The notes under the pieces are model-generated. The model searched no databases, was not told where the DNA came from, and saw only the letters and a list, made by a program, of their open reading frames with translations. DNA of 64,000 bases from Bradyrhizobium sp. AT1 (GTDB lineage: Bacteria > Pseudomonadota > Alphaproteobacteria > Rhizobiales > Xanthobacteraceae), in contig NZ_JXDL01000001.1 of NCBI RefSeq assembly GCF_001590795.1, positions 2,755,937 to 2,819,936 on the forward strand, given 5' to 3'. Both the position numbers and the translations under genes were made by a program. Positions 10,260-19,389 of the stretch are shown here, piece by piece; within the stretch, counting starts at the first letter, position 1, and every line of letters starts with the position of its first letter.

Positions 10260-11098
10260 CAGATGAAAGCGTAGCGGAGCAGGATCAGGATGCGTGTGAT
10301 CTTCGACACACGCACCGGCTGGCGCGGCGCGTTGAAACCGCGCGCAATCAGCAGATCCAGAATGGAATGATAGTATTTCGACATGATCCGCGGCGCGCGC
10401 ACTAGCCGGCGCTTGTTGCGGTTCATGATCTCGTCCGACTTCTCGAAATGCGCTTTCGCGCGCTGCGTCAGCGGCATGCAGACCTTCGGCAGCGCGCGCT
10501 CGGCGATGACGCGGTTCGGATCATCAGAGGTGATGCCGGCATGCAGCAGCGCCTCGCGCGGCAAATAGAGCCGGCCGAGACCTGCGTCCTCGTCGATGTC
10601 GCGCAGGATGTTGGTGAGCTGAAGCGCGCGGCCGAGGTGATAGGCAAGCTGGATGCCGTCCTCTTCCGGCAGGCCGAACACCCGCACCGACAGCCGACCC
10701 ACAGCACTGGCGACGCGATCGCAATACAGGTCCAGCGTCGCCATGTCGGGCGCGCGGATGTCCTGCGGCACGTCCATCTCCATGCCGTCGACGATCGCGA
10801 GGAAATCCTCGCGCTTGAGGCCGAAGGTCTTCACCGAGGCGACATAGTCCTTCAGCCTCGGCGGCGGATTGCCCTGATAGAGCGCGTCGATGTCGTTGCG
10901 CCACGCTTGGAGCGCGGCGAGCCGCTCCTCGCGCGGGCCGTCGGAATCGGCGATGTCGTCGACCTGGCGGCAGAAGCTGTAGATCTGGAACATCGCTTCG
11001 CGCTGGTCATGCGGCAGGATGCGCATCGCGGCGTAGAAGGAGCTGCCGGATGCGGTCGAGCCGTAGTTGGCGCCGGGCGCTGTCGCCTCAAGCGTCAT
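10259..11098 (-). CDS. hpnD: Presqualene diphosphate synthase HpnD
   Basis: 279-residue trans-isoprenyl (squalene/phytoene synthase-type) enzyme that condenses two farnesyl diphosphates into presqualene diphosphate. The two Asp-rich metal-binding motifs are present: VDDIADSDG in the first third and LRDIDEDAGLGR in the middle. The start chosen is the ATG at 11098 (MTLEATAPGANYG), which has GGGGA upstream and overlaps hpnC by 11 bases. An in-frame start at 11155 would place 19 extra residues inside hpnC and is less likely. Confidence 0.93.
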   Translation of the reverse strand: MTLEATAPGANYGSTASGSSFYAAMRILPHDQREAMFQIYSFCRQVDDIADSDGPREERLAALQAWRNDIDALYQGNPPPRLKDYVASVKTFGLKREDFLAIVDGMEMDVPQDIRAPDMATLDLYCDRVASAVGRLSVRVFGLPEEDGIQLAYHLGRALQLTNILRDIDEDAGLGRLYLPREALLHAGITSDDPNRVIAERALPKVCMPLTQRAKAHFEKSDEIMNRNKRRLVRAPRIMSKYYHSILDLLIARGFNAPRQPVRVSKITRILILLRYAFI

Positions 11099-11972
11099 GG
11101 GCAGTCCCCGGTCTGGAAATGGCCTTGCGTCCAATCGCGCGGCGGCCGGTCTCACCGAGCATTCCGGCGAGGCTGAAGACCAGCAGCTCGAACTTGTTCA
11201 GATGCACCCGCTCGCGCAGGGGATCGCGCACCTTCAAGAGGCGCACGATGCGGTCGGCATAGGCCTGGATCACCGCGACGTCGATGCCGAGACGGAAATC
11301 CCGGATCTCCGCAGCCAGCGACCTGCCCTCGTCGAGCAGCGCTTCGTTGCGGACGGCGAGCGCCTGCAGGCAGGCCAGCATCGCCGGCGGCGACTGCGAC
11401 AGCCCGAGCTGCTCGACCGAGGCGCCGTGTGCCGCCAGCGCATCGCGCGGCAGGTAGACGCGGTTGAGCTCGCGGAAATCCTTGCCGCAATCCTGCAGGT
11501 GGTTGTTGATCTGCAGGCCGGCGCAGAGCGCATCCGATGCGGCCCAGGTCGAGGTGCTCTCGCCGTGGACGTCGAGCATGAAACGGCCAACCGGCATCGC
11601 CGAGTAACGGCAATAGTGAATGACCTCGTCCCAATTCTCGTAGCGCAGCTTGGTGACGTCCATGCGGAAGGCGATGAGCACGTCGAGCGCATGACGCGGC
11701 GCCATGCCGCGCTCGGCGAGCGCGCGGCGCAGAGTCACGGCTTCGGCCTGGGTCTCGCCCTTGCCGAGCAGCTCCGCCTCGAGCAGGTCGAGATAGGCGA
11801 GCTTCTGGTCGGCCGGCAGGCTCGCGTGGTCGGCGATGTCGTCGGCGGTGCGGACGAAATTGTAATACGCCAGGATCAGGGCGCGATGACGCGGATGAAT
11901 GATCCAGGACGCGACGGGAAAATTCTCGTCGCGGTCACCCTTGCCGGATCGCAATTCGCTCGCAGAGGTCAT
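11088..11972 (-). CDS. hpnC: Hydroxysqualene synthase HpnC
   Basis: 294-residue squalene/phytoene synthase-family protein. HpnC converts presqualene diphosphate to hydroxysqualene. The first Asp motif reads TADDIADH. The second is degenerate compared with HpnD (LQDCGKDF), as is usual for HpnC. It is the first gene of the hpnC-D-E-shc-G operon, all on the minus strand and mostly overlapping, so one promoter upstream of 11972 probably drives the set. The 185 bases upstream show no strong promoter match. Confidence 0.92.
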   Translation of the reverse strand: MTSASELRSGKGDRDENFPVASWIIHPRHRALILAYYNFVRTADDIADHASLPADQKLAYLDLLEAELLGKGETQAEAVTLRRALAERGMAPRHALDVLIAFRMDVTKLRYENWDEVIHYCRYSAMPVGRFMLDVHGESTSTWAASDALCAGLQINNHLQDCGKDFRELNRVYLPRDALAAHGASVEQLGLSQSPPAMLACLQALAVRNEALLDEGRSLAAEIRDFRLGIDVAVIQAYADRIVRLLKVRDPLRERVHLNKFELLVFSLAGMLGETGRRAIGRKAISRPGTAHDA

Positions 11973-12118
11973 CGAGGGCTGGTTTACAATCGTTTGGACA
12001 GAAGGGCTTCTTCGCTCGCGGGCTCATGCCGGCGATCCGCCGCGGCCCCCATATAGGGGAATAATGCCGCAAAACCAATCCTGTCGGGCGATGGCTGCCC
12101 TTTCGCGGATCCGGCCCG

Positions 12119-12144
12119 AAAAGGCGGCCCCAAAGGCCGCCTTT
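12119..12144 (-). terminator. Terminator after the small Cys-rich gene
   Basis: A 10-bp stem (AAAGGCGGCC with GGCCGCCTTT, 5-base loop) is followed on the minus strand by TTTTC. It lies just beyond the stop at 12158. Confidence 0.6.
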
Positions 12145-12157
12145 GTGGGCCAGTGGC

Positions 12158-12391
12158 TTACTGGTTGTGGTTCTTCAGGACCTGGTCGCAGGCCTGGGAG
12201 ATCTTGGCCCGGTTCTCCTTGAGGCAGGCCAGGATGGTGAAATCGCCCTGGTCGATGACCGGGCGGCAGAACTTCTGCACGTCGCGGGTGCAGGCCTTCT
12301 GCTCGGAATCCGTGCCGCGTCCTGCCTGGGCGAATGCCGCGGTCGAAAGGGAAGCCGACAGCAGGGTGAGAGCGACGAGAAGCTTACGCAT
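12158..12391 (-). CDS. Small secreted cysteine-rich repeat protein
   Basis: 77 residues. It has a clear Sec signal peptide (about residues 1-21, ending AAFAQA). The mature part of about 55 residues has four cysteines (C34, C42, C56, C68) spaced as in the 'cysteine-rich repeat' (Cys_rich_FGFR/GLG1-like) proteins common in alphaproteobacteria. AAGGAA precedes the ATG. It is probably a periplasmic protein with two disulfides; function unknown. It has its own terminator and stands apart from the hopanoid operon next to it. Confidence 0.75.
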   Translation of the reverse strand: MRKLLVALTLLSASLSTAAFAQAGRGTDSEQKACTRDVQKFCRPVIDQGDFTILACLKENRAKISQACDQVLKNHNQ

Positions 12392-12851
12392 TGTATTCCT
12401 TCATTCTGACGGCAGAATCGCACCGGACCCGGACTGCACAGGGCGGACGACCGGAACGGATTGTTCTGATGGCAAGTCGCCGCGGGAGGTGCGGCCTCAG
12501 AGAAGGCACAAGCACTGGCAAATGCGGCCAAATTGGCGCCGCGTCCACCAAATCAGGTCTTCCCCGCGCCTTCCTTGGCAGATGTAAGAGGTTGATACTA
12601 CGTCATAATTCGGAAGCTCTGCGTTTTACTGCAGACCTGTTGCAGAGCTGCATCTGTCCACCCCGCATTTCCCGCCAGAAACATGCCGAAACAAGGCAAA
12701 TCAGCGGATCCAGGCCGGGTGCGAGGCGTTGTGAACCGCCATCTCTGGCAGCCTCGCTTTGAACCTGACACGGGCTCGGAGCACTAAACTTTCGATGTGG
12801 CGAGACGTTCTCATGCGGAAGAGGACGTCGTTCCAAAACGGGATATTTAAG
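12392..12851. other. Intergenic region without recognised features
   Basis: About 460 bases between divergent small genes. I see no RNA gene, strong hairpin or protein-like frame. In-frame extension of the downstream gene back to 12759 is possible but carries no signal peptide or conservation cue. Promoters for both flanking genes must lie here. Confidence 0.4.
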
Positions 12852-13349
12852 ATGACATTCTTTGGGCGATCTGGACTGGCAATCAAGGCGGCCGGCATCG
12901 GCGCGGCGCTGCTTTTCTCGGCTTCGACAGGCCACGCTCAGTCATCCGGACCGTTTGCCGGTTTCGACGGCGCGTGGACCGGCACCGGCACGGTGTCGCT
13001 GTCCGACGGCTCCACCGAGCGCATTCGCTGCAAGGCCGACTATAAGGTCGCCGGCAGCGGCCTGAACCTGAAGCAGGCGCTGCACTGTGCCTCCGACAGC
13101 TACAAGTTCGACCTCACCAGCGACGTGACGAGCCAGGGCGAGCGCATCTCCGGCAATTGGAGCGAGTCCAGCCGCAACATCTTCGGCAATCTCCAGGGCA
13201 CCGCCGGCGGCGGTCAGATCGACGTGTTCGTCGAGGCCAACGGTTTTGCCGCCAACCTCTCGCTGCGCACCAACGGCAGCAAGCAGACGGTGCAGATCTC
13301 GTCCAAGGGCGAGATTCGCGGCGTCAATATCACCATGACGAAGAGCTGA
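12852..13349 (+). CDS. Secreted hypothetical protein
   Basis: 165 residues from the ATG that begins a classical signal peptide (MTFFGRSGLAIKAAG..., cleavage after ...TGHAQ, about residue 30). The mature domain is Gly/Ser/Thr-rich and predicted to be beta-rich. Two cysteines (in RIRCKADY and ALHCASDS) could form one disulfide. The opening FDGAWTGTGTVSLSDGS is reminiscent of small lipocalin/avidin-like beta-barrel periplasmic proteins, but I do not recognise a named family. Ends at a strong terminator. Confidence 0.7.
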   Translation: MTFFGRSGLAIKAAGIGAALLFSASTGHAQSSGPFAGFDGAWTGTGTVSLSDGSTERIRCKADYKVAGSGLNLKQALHCASDSYKFDLTSDVTSQGERISGNWSESSRNIFGNLQGTAGGGQIDVFVEANGFAANLSLRTNGSKQTVQISSKGEIRGVNITMTKS

Positions 13350-13375
13350 TCTCATCTCGCATCGATGGGAATCAT

Positions 13376-13406
13376 GCCCCCGGTTCTCGCGAGCCGGGGG
13401 CTTTTT
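13376..13406 (+). terminator. Rho-independent terminator
   Basis: GCCCCCGG and CCGGGGGC arms around a short loop are followed by TTTTT, 27 bases after the stop at 13349. It separates the two secreted hypotheticals. Confidence 0.85.
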
Positions 13407-13441
13407 GCTGGCACGAACTCAATCGAGGCGGACTTGCCGAG

Positions 13442-14275
13442 ATGGACCCGATCCGCAGACATCTGCTCAAGGCCGCCGGGCTCTTCGTGGCCACCCGGGC
13501 CTTCGCCGATGATCAGCAGGGAGCGAGCATGCAGCCTTCACCGGTGAAGCCGCGTCACGTGCTCTGCTTCCTCGGCAAGAATGAAAGCCTGCTGCAGCCT
13601 CCGAAGGCGGTGGCCAAGACCATCGCCGATTTCGGTTTCGAGATCGACCGCACCTATTCGCAAGCAAAACCCGATGCGAACATGGCACGATCGTTCGGCG
13701 TGTGCTGGGACCGCGTCTTCCCGAAGGCATGGTCCGCCGCGGACGAGGCGGCGGTCGCCAACCACAAGGCGGTGCTCTACGTGCTGAGCCCGCGGATGGA
13801 TCAGGAGAAGACAGCCGCCGGGTCGGCCGCCGCGCTGCAGATCGTGGACGAAATGTTCGACGCGGGGGCGGTTGCCGCAAAAGGCGAAAGCGCCGGCATC
13901 GCGCATGGCGTCGCACGGTGGCGCAGTCTCGCTGATCAGGCGCGCAACGGCGCGAAGACTGACCAGGGCCTGCGTATGGCTCCTGCCGTGACCAAGGCCT
14001 GCCGCCTTGCCTTTGCCAAACGCCCGCTCGCCGGCGATCGCTACTTCGAGAGCGTCGGCTACCACCTCGTCGGCCTGCCGGACGTCTATGTCGCAAAATC
14101 GCGCGGCACCGATCGGTCCGCGGTGATGCTGATGGACGAGATCGCCGACGCCATGGCGGAGCGCGGCGTTGAGGCGGCGCTGCGCGAGCGCAAGCTCACG
14201 CTGTCGCACGAGCAGGATTACGCGCAGAGCGATTTCAAGTTCAACCCGTACGGAATCGTTCGCGTCGAGGCGTAA
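13442..14275 (+). CDS. Exported hypothetical protein with twin-arginine-like leader
   Basis: 277 residues. The N-terminus (MDPIRRHLLKAAGLFVATRAFA) has a twin arginine and a hydrophobic stretch like a Tat signal, though the motif is imperfect. The body is not repetitive and reads as a globular domain (HVLCFLGKNES..., ...NPYGIVRVEA). It somewhat resembles DUF4261-type proteins; I do not assign a function. The open frame extends back to 13157 inside the upstream gene and terminator, which is spurious. A start at the later MQPSPVKPRH would remove the leader. Confidence 0.65.
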   Translation: MDPIRRHLLKAAGLFVATRAFADDQQGASMQPSPVKPRHVLCFLGKNESLLQPPKAVAKTIADFGFEIDRTYSQAKPDANMARSFGVCWDRVFPKAWSAADEAAVANHKAVLYVLSPRMDQEKTAAGSAAALQIVDEMFDAGAVAAKGESAGIAHGVARWRSLADQARNGAKTDQGLRMAPAVTKACRLAFAKRPLAGDRYFESVGYHLVGLPDVYVAKSRGTDRSAVMLMDEIADAMAERGVEAALRERKLTLSHEQDYAQSDFKFNPYGIVRVEA

Positions 14276-14303
14276 GAGCGGGGCGGCATCTGCCGCCCTC
14301 TCT

Positions 14304-16670
14304 CTAGATCGCCGGCTTGTCCGGCCCCTGCAGCTTGCCGTGCAAATTGATCAGCCACATCGCCGTCGGCCTGAGGATGAAGAGGTCGGCGACCAGCGCC
14401 ATCACCATCGAGAAGGCACTGAGCCAGCCGAACAGCCGCAGCGACGGCAGGTCGGAGAACACGGTGACGACGAGGCCGCAGGCCAGCACCACCGTGGTCA
14501 GGATCAGCGCAGGTCCAACCAGCACCGTCGCCCGCTCCACCGCGAGCGCGGAGCCGACGCCCGGCTTGCTCTCCAGGCGGAGGCGATTGAGGAAGTGGAT
14601 GGTGGCGCTTAAGCCCAGCCCGAACGAGACGGTGAGCGCGACGACACTGGCGAATTGCAGCCCCTCGCCCATCGCCCACAGCACCGTTCCCGACATCACC
14701 ACCGGGAAGATGCCCGGCAGGATGCAGGCGAACATCACCACCCAGGAACGGAAGGCAAGGCCGATGAAGATCGCAACCAGTGCGAATTCGACGGTGAGGC
14801 CGCGGTTCAGCTTCTCGATCATGCTGGCCGAGTTGCGCGCCGCAATGGCGGCCAGACCCGTCACAGCGATCTCATAGCCCGGATGCTTCTTGCGGATCGC
14901 GTCGAGCTCGGAATCGAGCTTGTCGACGATCGGCAGGAGCTGGCTGGAATCCTTGTCGGGCACGCGGCCGGCCACCACGACGGCGTCCTGCTCGGCGTCG
15001 ATGAAGCGCCGCACCAGATGCTCGGGGATGACGTTGACATATTCCTTCAGCGTGGCGACGTCGGCGCTGCCGGCCTTTTCCGCGAGCCAGCGGCGCAGCG
15101 TCTCCAGCGACCAGACGTTGCCGACGCCGGCAGACTTCTCCACGGTCGCATGCACGTCCGCTATGGTCTGGAGCGTCTCCGGCGAATAGAGCGTTTCGCC
15201 CTTCGGGAATGCAATCAGCACGTTGACCGGATTGGCGCCGGTGAGCTTTGCATCCAGCCGGTCGCTGGCGGCAACCGCCTGGCGCTTGTCCGGCACCTGA
15301 TCGGCGAGCCGGTAGCGCGGCTCCAGATTGGCGTAGATGACGCCGAGGCCGCCGACGAACAGCACCGCGATCAGGCTGAACAGGCCGGGCCGGCCGACCA
15401 TGCGCACCGCGATCCAGTAGCAGAAATTGCGCAGCGCCTGGACGCCGGCATCCGCGCCCTGGAACTTGACCGCGAACGTCTTCTCGTTGCGCACGAGCAG
15501 CACGCCGAACACCGGCACCAGCGACAGCACCGCGACCAGCGCGATGATGGTGGCGGCCAGACCCGCCTCGCCGAACTTGCGGATCAGGTCGGAGTTGGAG
15601 AACTGCAGCGCGATGAAGGAAATGCCGGCGGTGCCGTGCGTCAGCACGCAGGCCGGTCCCACCACCAGGACGGCGTTCTTGAACGCGGTGAACTTGTCCT
15701 GCCCCGCGATCAGCCGGTCACGCGCGGCAAAGGTGAGCTGCATCGAGTCCGAGAAACTGATCACCATGATGAGCGGCGTCATCACGTTCAGGAACATGTT
15801 GAGATTGAAATTGGCCCAGCCGAGCGCGCCGAGCGCCAGCAGGATCGCGATCATCGGCGGGAACGCCGCGGCGACCATGAAGGAGATCTTGCGGAAGAAG
15901 ATGATGGCGATGACGCAGCCGGCGAGGATGCCGAGGATGTTGTAGGTGAGGCCGTCGCGTTCGACGGCATTGCGGATCTCGAGCTGCATCACGGGCACGC
16001 CGGAAAGCTGCACGTTGAGCCCGGTGTCGCCGAGATCCTCCTTCATCAGCGCGCGGATGTCGGCGACGGTCTTGGTCAGCTTGCTGGAGGCGACCACTTC
16101 CGGATCGAGCGACAGCACGATCAGCGCCAAAGTGCCGTCTTCCGACAACAGCTTGCCGCGGATGATCTCGTTGTTTTTGACGGTCTCGATGAACTTGTCG
16201 TAGTCGGCGCCCTCGGGCAGCTCGGCCGGGAATAGTGCCGCCGGCAATTTGCCCGGCGCCGGCGCCTGGCGCGCGGAGAACAGCGAGACCAGCCCGCGCG
16301 TACCTTCGACCAACTGCATGTCGGTGACGAAGTCGCGCAGCTTCTCGAGATTATTCCGCGCCAGGAGGTTCTTGCCTTCGACCACGACGAGGACGTCGAA
16401 CTCCTCGGCTGGGAACTTCTTCGTGACCTCTTCATACTGGCGGAATTCACGGCTGTCGGAGCGGAAGAGCTGCGACAGCGAATCGTCGATCTTGATCCGG
16501 TGGATGCCGAACACCGCGCCGACGATCAGGACGAGCAGGACGATGCAGGAAACGATCGGCGCCCGGACCGCGATCAGCCCGAGACGCTCCAGCCCGAAGG
16601 CGATCGAGGACGTCGGTCCCTGCTCGACCTTGTCGACATGAACCTCATTCTCGCTGTGCTTTTCGAGCAT
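14304..16670 (-). CDS. RND/MMPL-family exporter, HpnN-like
   Basis: 788-residue membrane protein with the duplicated RND/MMPL plan: N-terminal helix (about 37-58), a periplasmic loop, a helix block near 225-385, a second helix near 425, a second loop, and a C-terminal helix block near 635-780. It is like HpnN in class but clearly a different gene, with a short polar N-terminus (MLEKHSENEVHVDK). Bacterial relatives export lipids or hydrophobic compounds. It lies downstream of eutC in the same direction but 206 bases away, so co-transcription is uncertain. Cargo is unknown; its position between the two hopanoid gene groups suggests a lipid. Confidence 0.8.
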   Translation of the reverse strand: MLEKHSENEVHVDKVEQGPTSSIAFGLERLGLIAVRAPIVSCIVLLVLIVGAVFGIHRIKIDDSLSQLFRSDSREFRQYEEVTKKFPAEEFDVLVVVEGKNLLARNNLEKLRDFVTDMQLVEGTRGLVSLFSARQAPAPGKLPAALFPAELPEGADYDKFIETVKNNEIIRGKLLSEDGTLALIVLSLDPEVVASSKLTKTVADIRALMKEDLGDTGLNVQLSGVPVMQLEIRNAVERDGLTYNILGILAGCVIAIIFFRKISFMVAAAFPPMIAILLALGALGWANFNLNMFLNVMTPLIMVISFSDSMQLTFAARDRLIAGQDKFTAFKNAVLVVGPACVLTHGTAGISFIALQFSNSDLIRKFGEAGLAATIIALVAVLSLVPVFGVLLVRNEKTFAVKFQGADAGVQALRNFCYWIAVRMVGRPGLFSLIAVLFVGGLGVIYANLEPRYRLADQVPDKRQAVAASDRLDAKLTGANPVNVLIAFPKGETLYSPETLQTIADVHATVEKSAGVGNVWSLETLRRWLAEKAGSADVATLKEYVNVIPEHLVRRFIDAEQDAVVVAGRVPDKDSSQLLPIVDKLDSELDAIRKKHPGYEIAVTGLAAIAARNSASMIEKLNRGLTVEFALVAIFIGLAFRSWVVMFACILPGIFPVVMSGTVLWAMGEGLQFASVVALTVSFGLGLSATIHFLNRLRLESKPGVGSALAVERATVLVGPALILTTVVLACGLVVTVFSDLPSLRLFGWLSAFSMVMALVADLFILRPTAMWLINLHGKLQGPDKPAI

Positions 16671-16876
16671 GCCTTATCCAGTTCCTGTCGGCTCGGTCTT
16701 GAGAGCTTGTCGCGCCCCGCGAACGGCTTGAAAACGCCATACCAATGGGAGGCTTGCCCTTTGAAAATGCGCGGAAAATCGCCGTGGGGGGTTTAGCAGG
16801 TCAACCGGTCTTTTCGCAAGCAGGCGAAGTGTGGCCGAATCGATCAAGAAGCGGCGATCTGGGCCCTCGGCGCCGG

Positions 16877-17662
16877 TCATCCCGGCGAGAATGTGCCAAT
16901 TCGACGCGGCGCGCGGTCGGCACTCTCGTCCTTCAGCGCCACGCCACTGACCTGCCGCGCCAACCCCTCGCGAACCAGCCAGGCGATCTTGAAGGCGGCC
17001 TCGTCGTAACTCAACCCGGCGTGGTGGATGTTGGACACGCAATTGCGCTCGGCATCGGTGCGGCCGGGCTTCGGCGCGAAGGTCAGATAGGCGCCGAGAC
17101 TGTCGGGCGCGGACAGGCCGGGCCGCTCGCCGATCAGCGTCGCCACCATGCGCGCACCGAGAATGGCGCCGATCTCGTCGCCAAGCGCAACGCGCGCGCC
17201 TGAGGCGACGACGACATGGCCGACCGCGACGTCGTCCCCTTCCGCGAGCAACGGCAGCAGGCACCTCACCAGGGCCGCCGCATGGGCATGGACCGCGGCC
17301 GCGGACAGGCCATCGCCGATCACGAGCGCGAGCTGGCACGGCGCCACGGCCGCTTGCGCCAGGACCTCGACCGAGCCGGCCTCGAGCCGTCGTCCCAGAT
17401 CCGGCCGTCGCAGATAGTCGGCGCGGTCGACCGCCTGGCTTCTCACCGCGGTGACGGCAAGTCCGAGCGCGCCGAGATCGGCGAGCAGACGCGGCGCGTC
17501 GAAGGCCGCGTGCACGGCATCGCGGGCGCGGGCATGGTCGAGGGTGAAATCGAGCAGCGCCCTGGTCGGTACGCTTGCGCCGCTGCGCCCGAGCGCGACG
17601 CGCGCGGGCGTGAACGCCCTGAGGTCGATGGTCGGGCGAGAAGGAATGGACTTGTCACTCAT
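16877..17662 (-). CDS. eutC: Ethanolamine ammonia-lyase small subunit
   Basis: 261 residues. With EutB it forms the adenosylcobalamin-dependent enzyme that splits ethanolamine into acetaldehyde and ammonia. EutC-typical segments are visible: [29 protein letters not shown] [19 protein letters not shown] and [14 protein letters not shown]. The ATG overlaps the hpnP stop by four bases (ATGA), so it is translationally coupled to hpnP rather than to its partner eutB. No eutA reactivase or microcompartment genes are nearby, so this is the simple cytosolic form. Confidence 0.92.
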   Translation of the reverse strand: MSDKSIPSRPTIDLRAFTPARVALGRSGASVPTRALLDFTLDHARARDAVHAAFDAPRLLADLGALGLAVTAVRSQAVDRADYLRRPDLGRRLEAGSVEVLAQAAVAPCQLALVIGDGLSAAAVHAHAAALVRCLLPLLAEGDDVAVGHVVVASGARVALGDEIGAILGARMVATLIGERPGLSAPDSLGAYLTFAPKPGRTDAERNCVSNIHHAGLSYDEAAFKIAWLVREGLARQVSGVALKDESADRAPRRIGTFSPG

Positions 17663-19245
17663 TCGGCGGGAACGGCGGCCTCGCGCAGCCGGATCGAGTA
17701 ATTCGAGGCGTTCTGCCTGCCGCTGGAGGCCGCGCGCGCAAAGGTGATGAGATGGTGCGCGATCAGGGTGCAGCCGATCAGGCCTTCGAGATCGCCGCGC
17801 TTGATGCGCCCCAGCGCGAACTTCCAGAACACGCGCTTGTAGTCGCCGAGCACACCGACCTTCCAGAAGATGTTGCGCAGCATGACGAGACCGCGCCGGA
17901 TGTTGGGCCAGGTCTTCATCTCGTCCGGGGTCGGCATCTTCAGGCGGTGCACATAGACGTGGTCGCACTGATACTGGAAGCGCGCGTAGACCTTCTCGGG
18001 CTCGTAGGCGACGCCCATGGCGTGCTTCCAGGATGCGACCACCTCGTCATAGGGCAACAGGAAATCCACGTTGGAATCGCGGCCGTCGTCGTGGACGAGG
18101 CGCCCCTCGCGCTCCAGCCGGTCCCACAACGGCGTCTTCGGCAGCGCCTGAAGCAAATTGATCGTGAGCAGCGGAATCCGGGATTCCTCGACGAAGTCGA
18201 GCAGCGCCTCGGACGTGTTCGGCTTGTCGGTGTCGAGCCCCATGATGATGCCCGAGACGACCTCCATGCCATAGGAGTTGATGGTGCGCACGCCCTCCAG
18301 GATCGGGACCATCATGTTGTGGTCCTTCTGCATCGCCTTCAGCGCGTCGGGATCCGGCGTTTCGATGCCGCAGAAGATGGTGATGAAATAGGCCTCGCGC
18401 ATCTTTTCGAGAATCTCGGGCCGCTTGGCGATGTTGAGCGTCGCCTCGCAGGCGAGCCGCACCACATAGCCGGTCCGCTTCTGCCATTCGATCAGGTGCG
18501 GCAACAAATCCATCGCCGCCTTGCGGTTGCCGATGAAATTGTCGTCGACGAAATAGACCGTGTCGGTCATGCCGCATTCGCGCAGACGATCCAGCTCGGC
18601 GATGATCTGCTGCGGCGACTTGATGCGCGGGTTGCGGCCGTAGAGGCCGGGGATGTCGCAGAACTCGCACTGATAGGGACAGCCGCTGGAATACTGGATG
18701 CTGCCGAGAAAGTATTTCTTCACGTCGGCAAGCTCGTAGGCCGGGATCGGAAACTCCGTCATCGGCACGCGGTCCTTGGTGGTGAGGACCACCTGTTCGT
18801 CAGGACGCGCCGTATCGCGCGAAAGAATCTCGATCAGCTGGTTGGTGGCATCGCCGAGCTCTCCGACATGGAGATAGTCGAACGAGGGATAATAGTCGGG
18901 ACAGGCGCTGACCGAGGGGCCACCGAGCGCGACCGGCAGATCGAACTCATGCGCGCGGCGGCAGATGTCGTTCATCTGCTGGCGCTGGATGTGCATGCCG
19001 CTGACGAAGACCGCCTCGGCCCACTCGAACTCTTCCCTGGTCGCGCGGCGCAAATTCTCGTCGACGAATTTGACCTGCCAATCCTGCGGCAGATAGGCGG
19101 AGATCAGCAGCAGGCCCTGCGGCGGCATGAAGGCGCTGACACCGTCGGTCAGGGGATAGGAATGCTCGAAGGTCCCGAACGAGGATGTATAGCGCGGAAA
19201 CACGCAGAGAATCCGCCGGGACGTTCCGTTACTTGCAGCTCGCAT
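17659..19245 (-). CDS. hpnP: Hopanoid C2-methylase HpnP (B12-binding radical SAM)
   Basis: 528-residue enzyme that methylates the A-ring of hopanoids at C2, giving 2-methylhopanoids. An N-terminal cobalamin-binding-like domain (about 10-150, [17 protein letters not shown]...) is followed by the radical SAM core with C189-X3-C193-X2-C196 ([11 protein letters not shown]). The C-terminal region is the HpnP/HpnR type. The opening sequence matches HpnP better than the C3-methylase HpnR as I recall them. GGGGGAG stands 5 bases before the ATG. It is placed between eutB (144 bases upstream) and eutC (4-base overlap), all on the minus strand. Both HpnP and EutBC depend on cobalamin. Confidence 0.9.
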   Translation of the reverse strand: MRAASNGTSRRILCVFPRYTSSFGTFEHSYPLTDGVSAFMPPQGLLLISAYLPQDWQVKFVDENLRRATREEFEWAEAVFVSGMHIQRQQMNDICRRAHEFDLPVALGGPSVSACPDYYPSFDYLHVGELGDATNQLIEILSRDTARPDEQVVLTTKDRVPMTEFPIPAYELADVKKYFLGSIQYSSGCPYQCEFCDIPGLYGRNPRIKSPQQIIAELDRLRECGMTDTVYFVDDNFIGNRKAAMDLLPHLIEWQKRTGYVVRLACEATLNIAKRPEILEKMREAYFITIFCGIETPDPDALKAMQKDHNMMVPILEGVRTINSYGMEVVSGIIMGLDTDKPNTSEALLDFVEESRIPLLTINLLQALPKTPLWDRLEREGRLVHDDGRDSNVDFLLPYDEVVASWKHAMGVAYEPEKVYARFQYQCDHVYVHRLKMPTPDEMKTWPNIRRGLVMLRNIFWKVGVLGDYKRVFWKFALGRIKRGDLEGLIGCTLIAHHLITFARAASSGRQNASNYSIRLREAAVPAE

Positions 19246-19345
19246 CTAAGCTCCCCCGCCACACTCGACCTGGTTGCGGAAATTGCCAGCCAGACACATA
19301 GCGTAATGCTGCCGCCGGAATTTCTCAATATTGTGGCGCAAGCAT

Positions 19346-19371
19346 AATCCCGAGGGCGGCAAATGGTTTCC
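19346..19371 (-). promoter_or_regulatory. Possible EcfG-type promoter before hpnP
   Basis: On the minus strand GGAAA, a 17-base spacer and GATT stand about 100 bases before hpnP. This is a partial match to the alphaproteobacterial EcfG consensus GGAAC-N16/17-CGTT (4 of 5 and 2 of 4). hpnP is known to be under EcfG control in Rhodopseudomonas palustris, which motivated the search. The match alone is weak. Confidence 0.25.
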
Positions 19372-19389
19372 TGAGGAAAGCCTCCTCGC

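Noticed and set aside
17659..19245. Alternative call as the hopanoid C3-methylase HpnR
   Set aside because: The N-terminal sequence and the 2-methylhopanoid-producing type of organism fit HpnP better; not tested by alignment.
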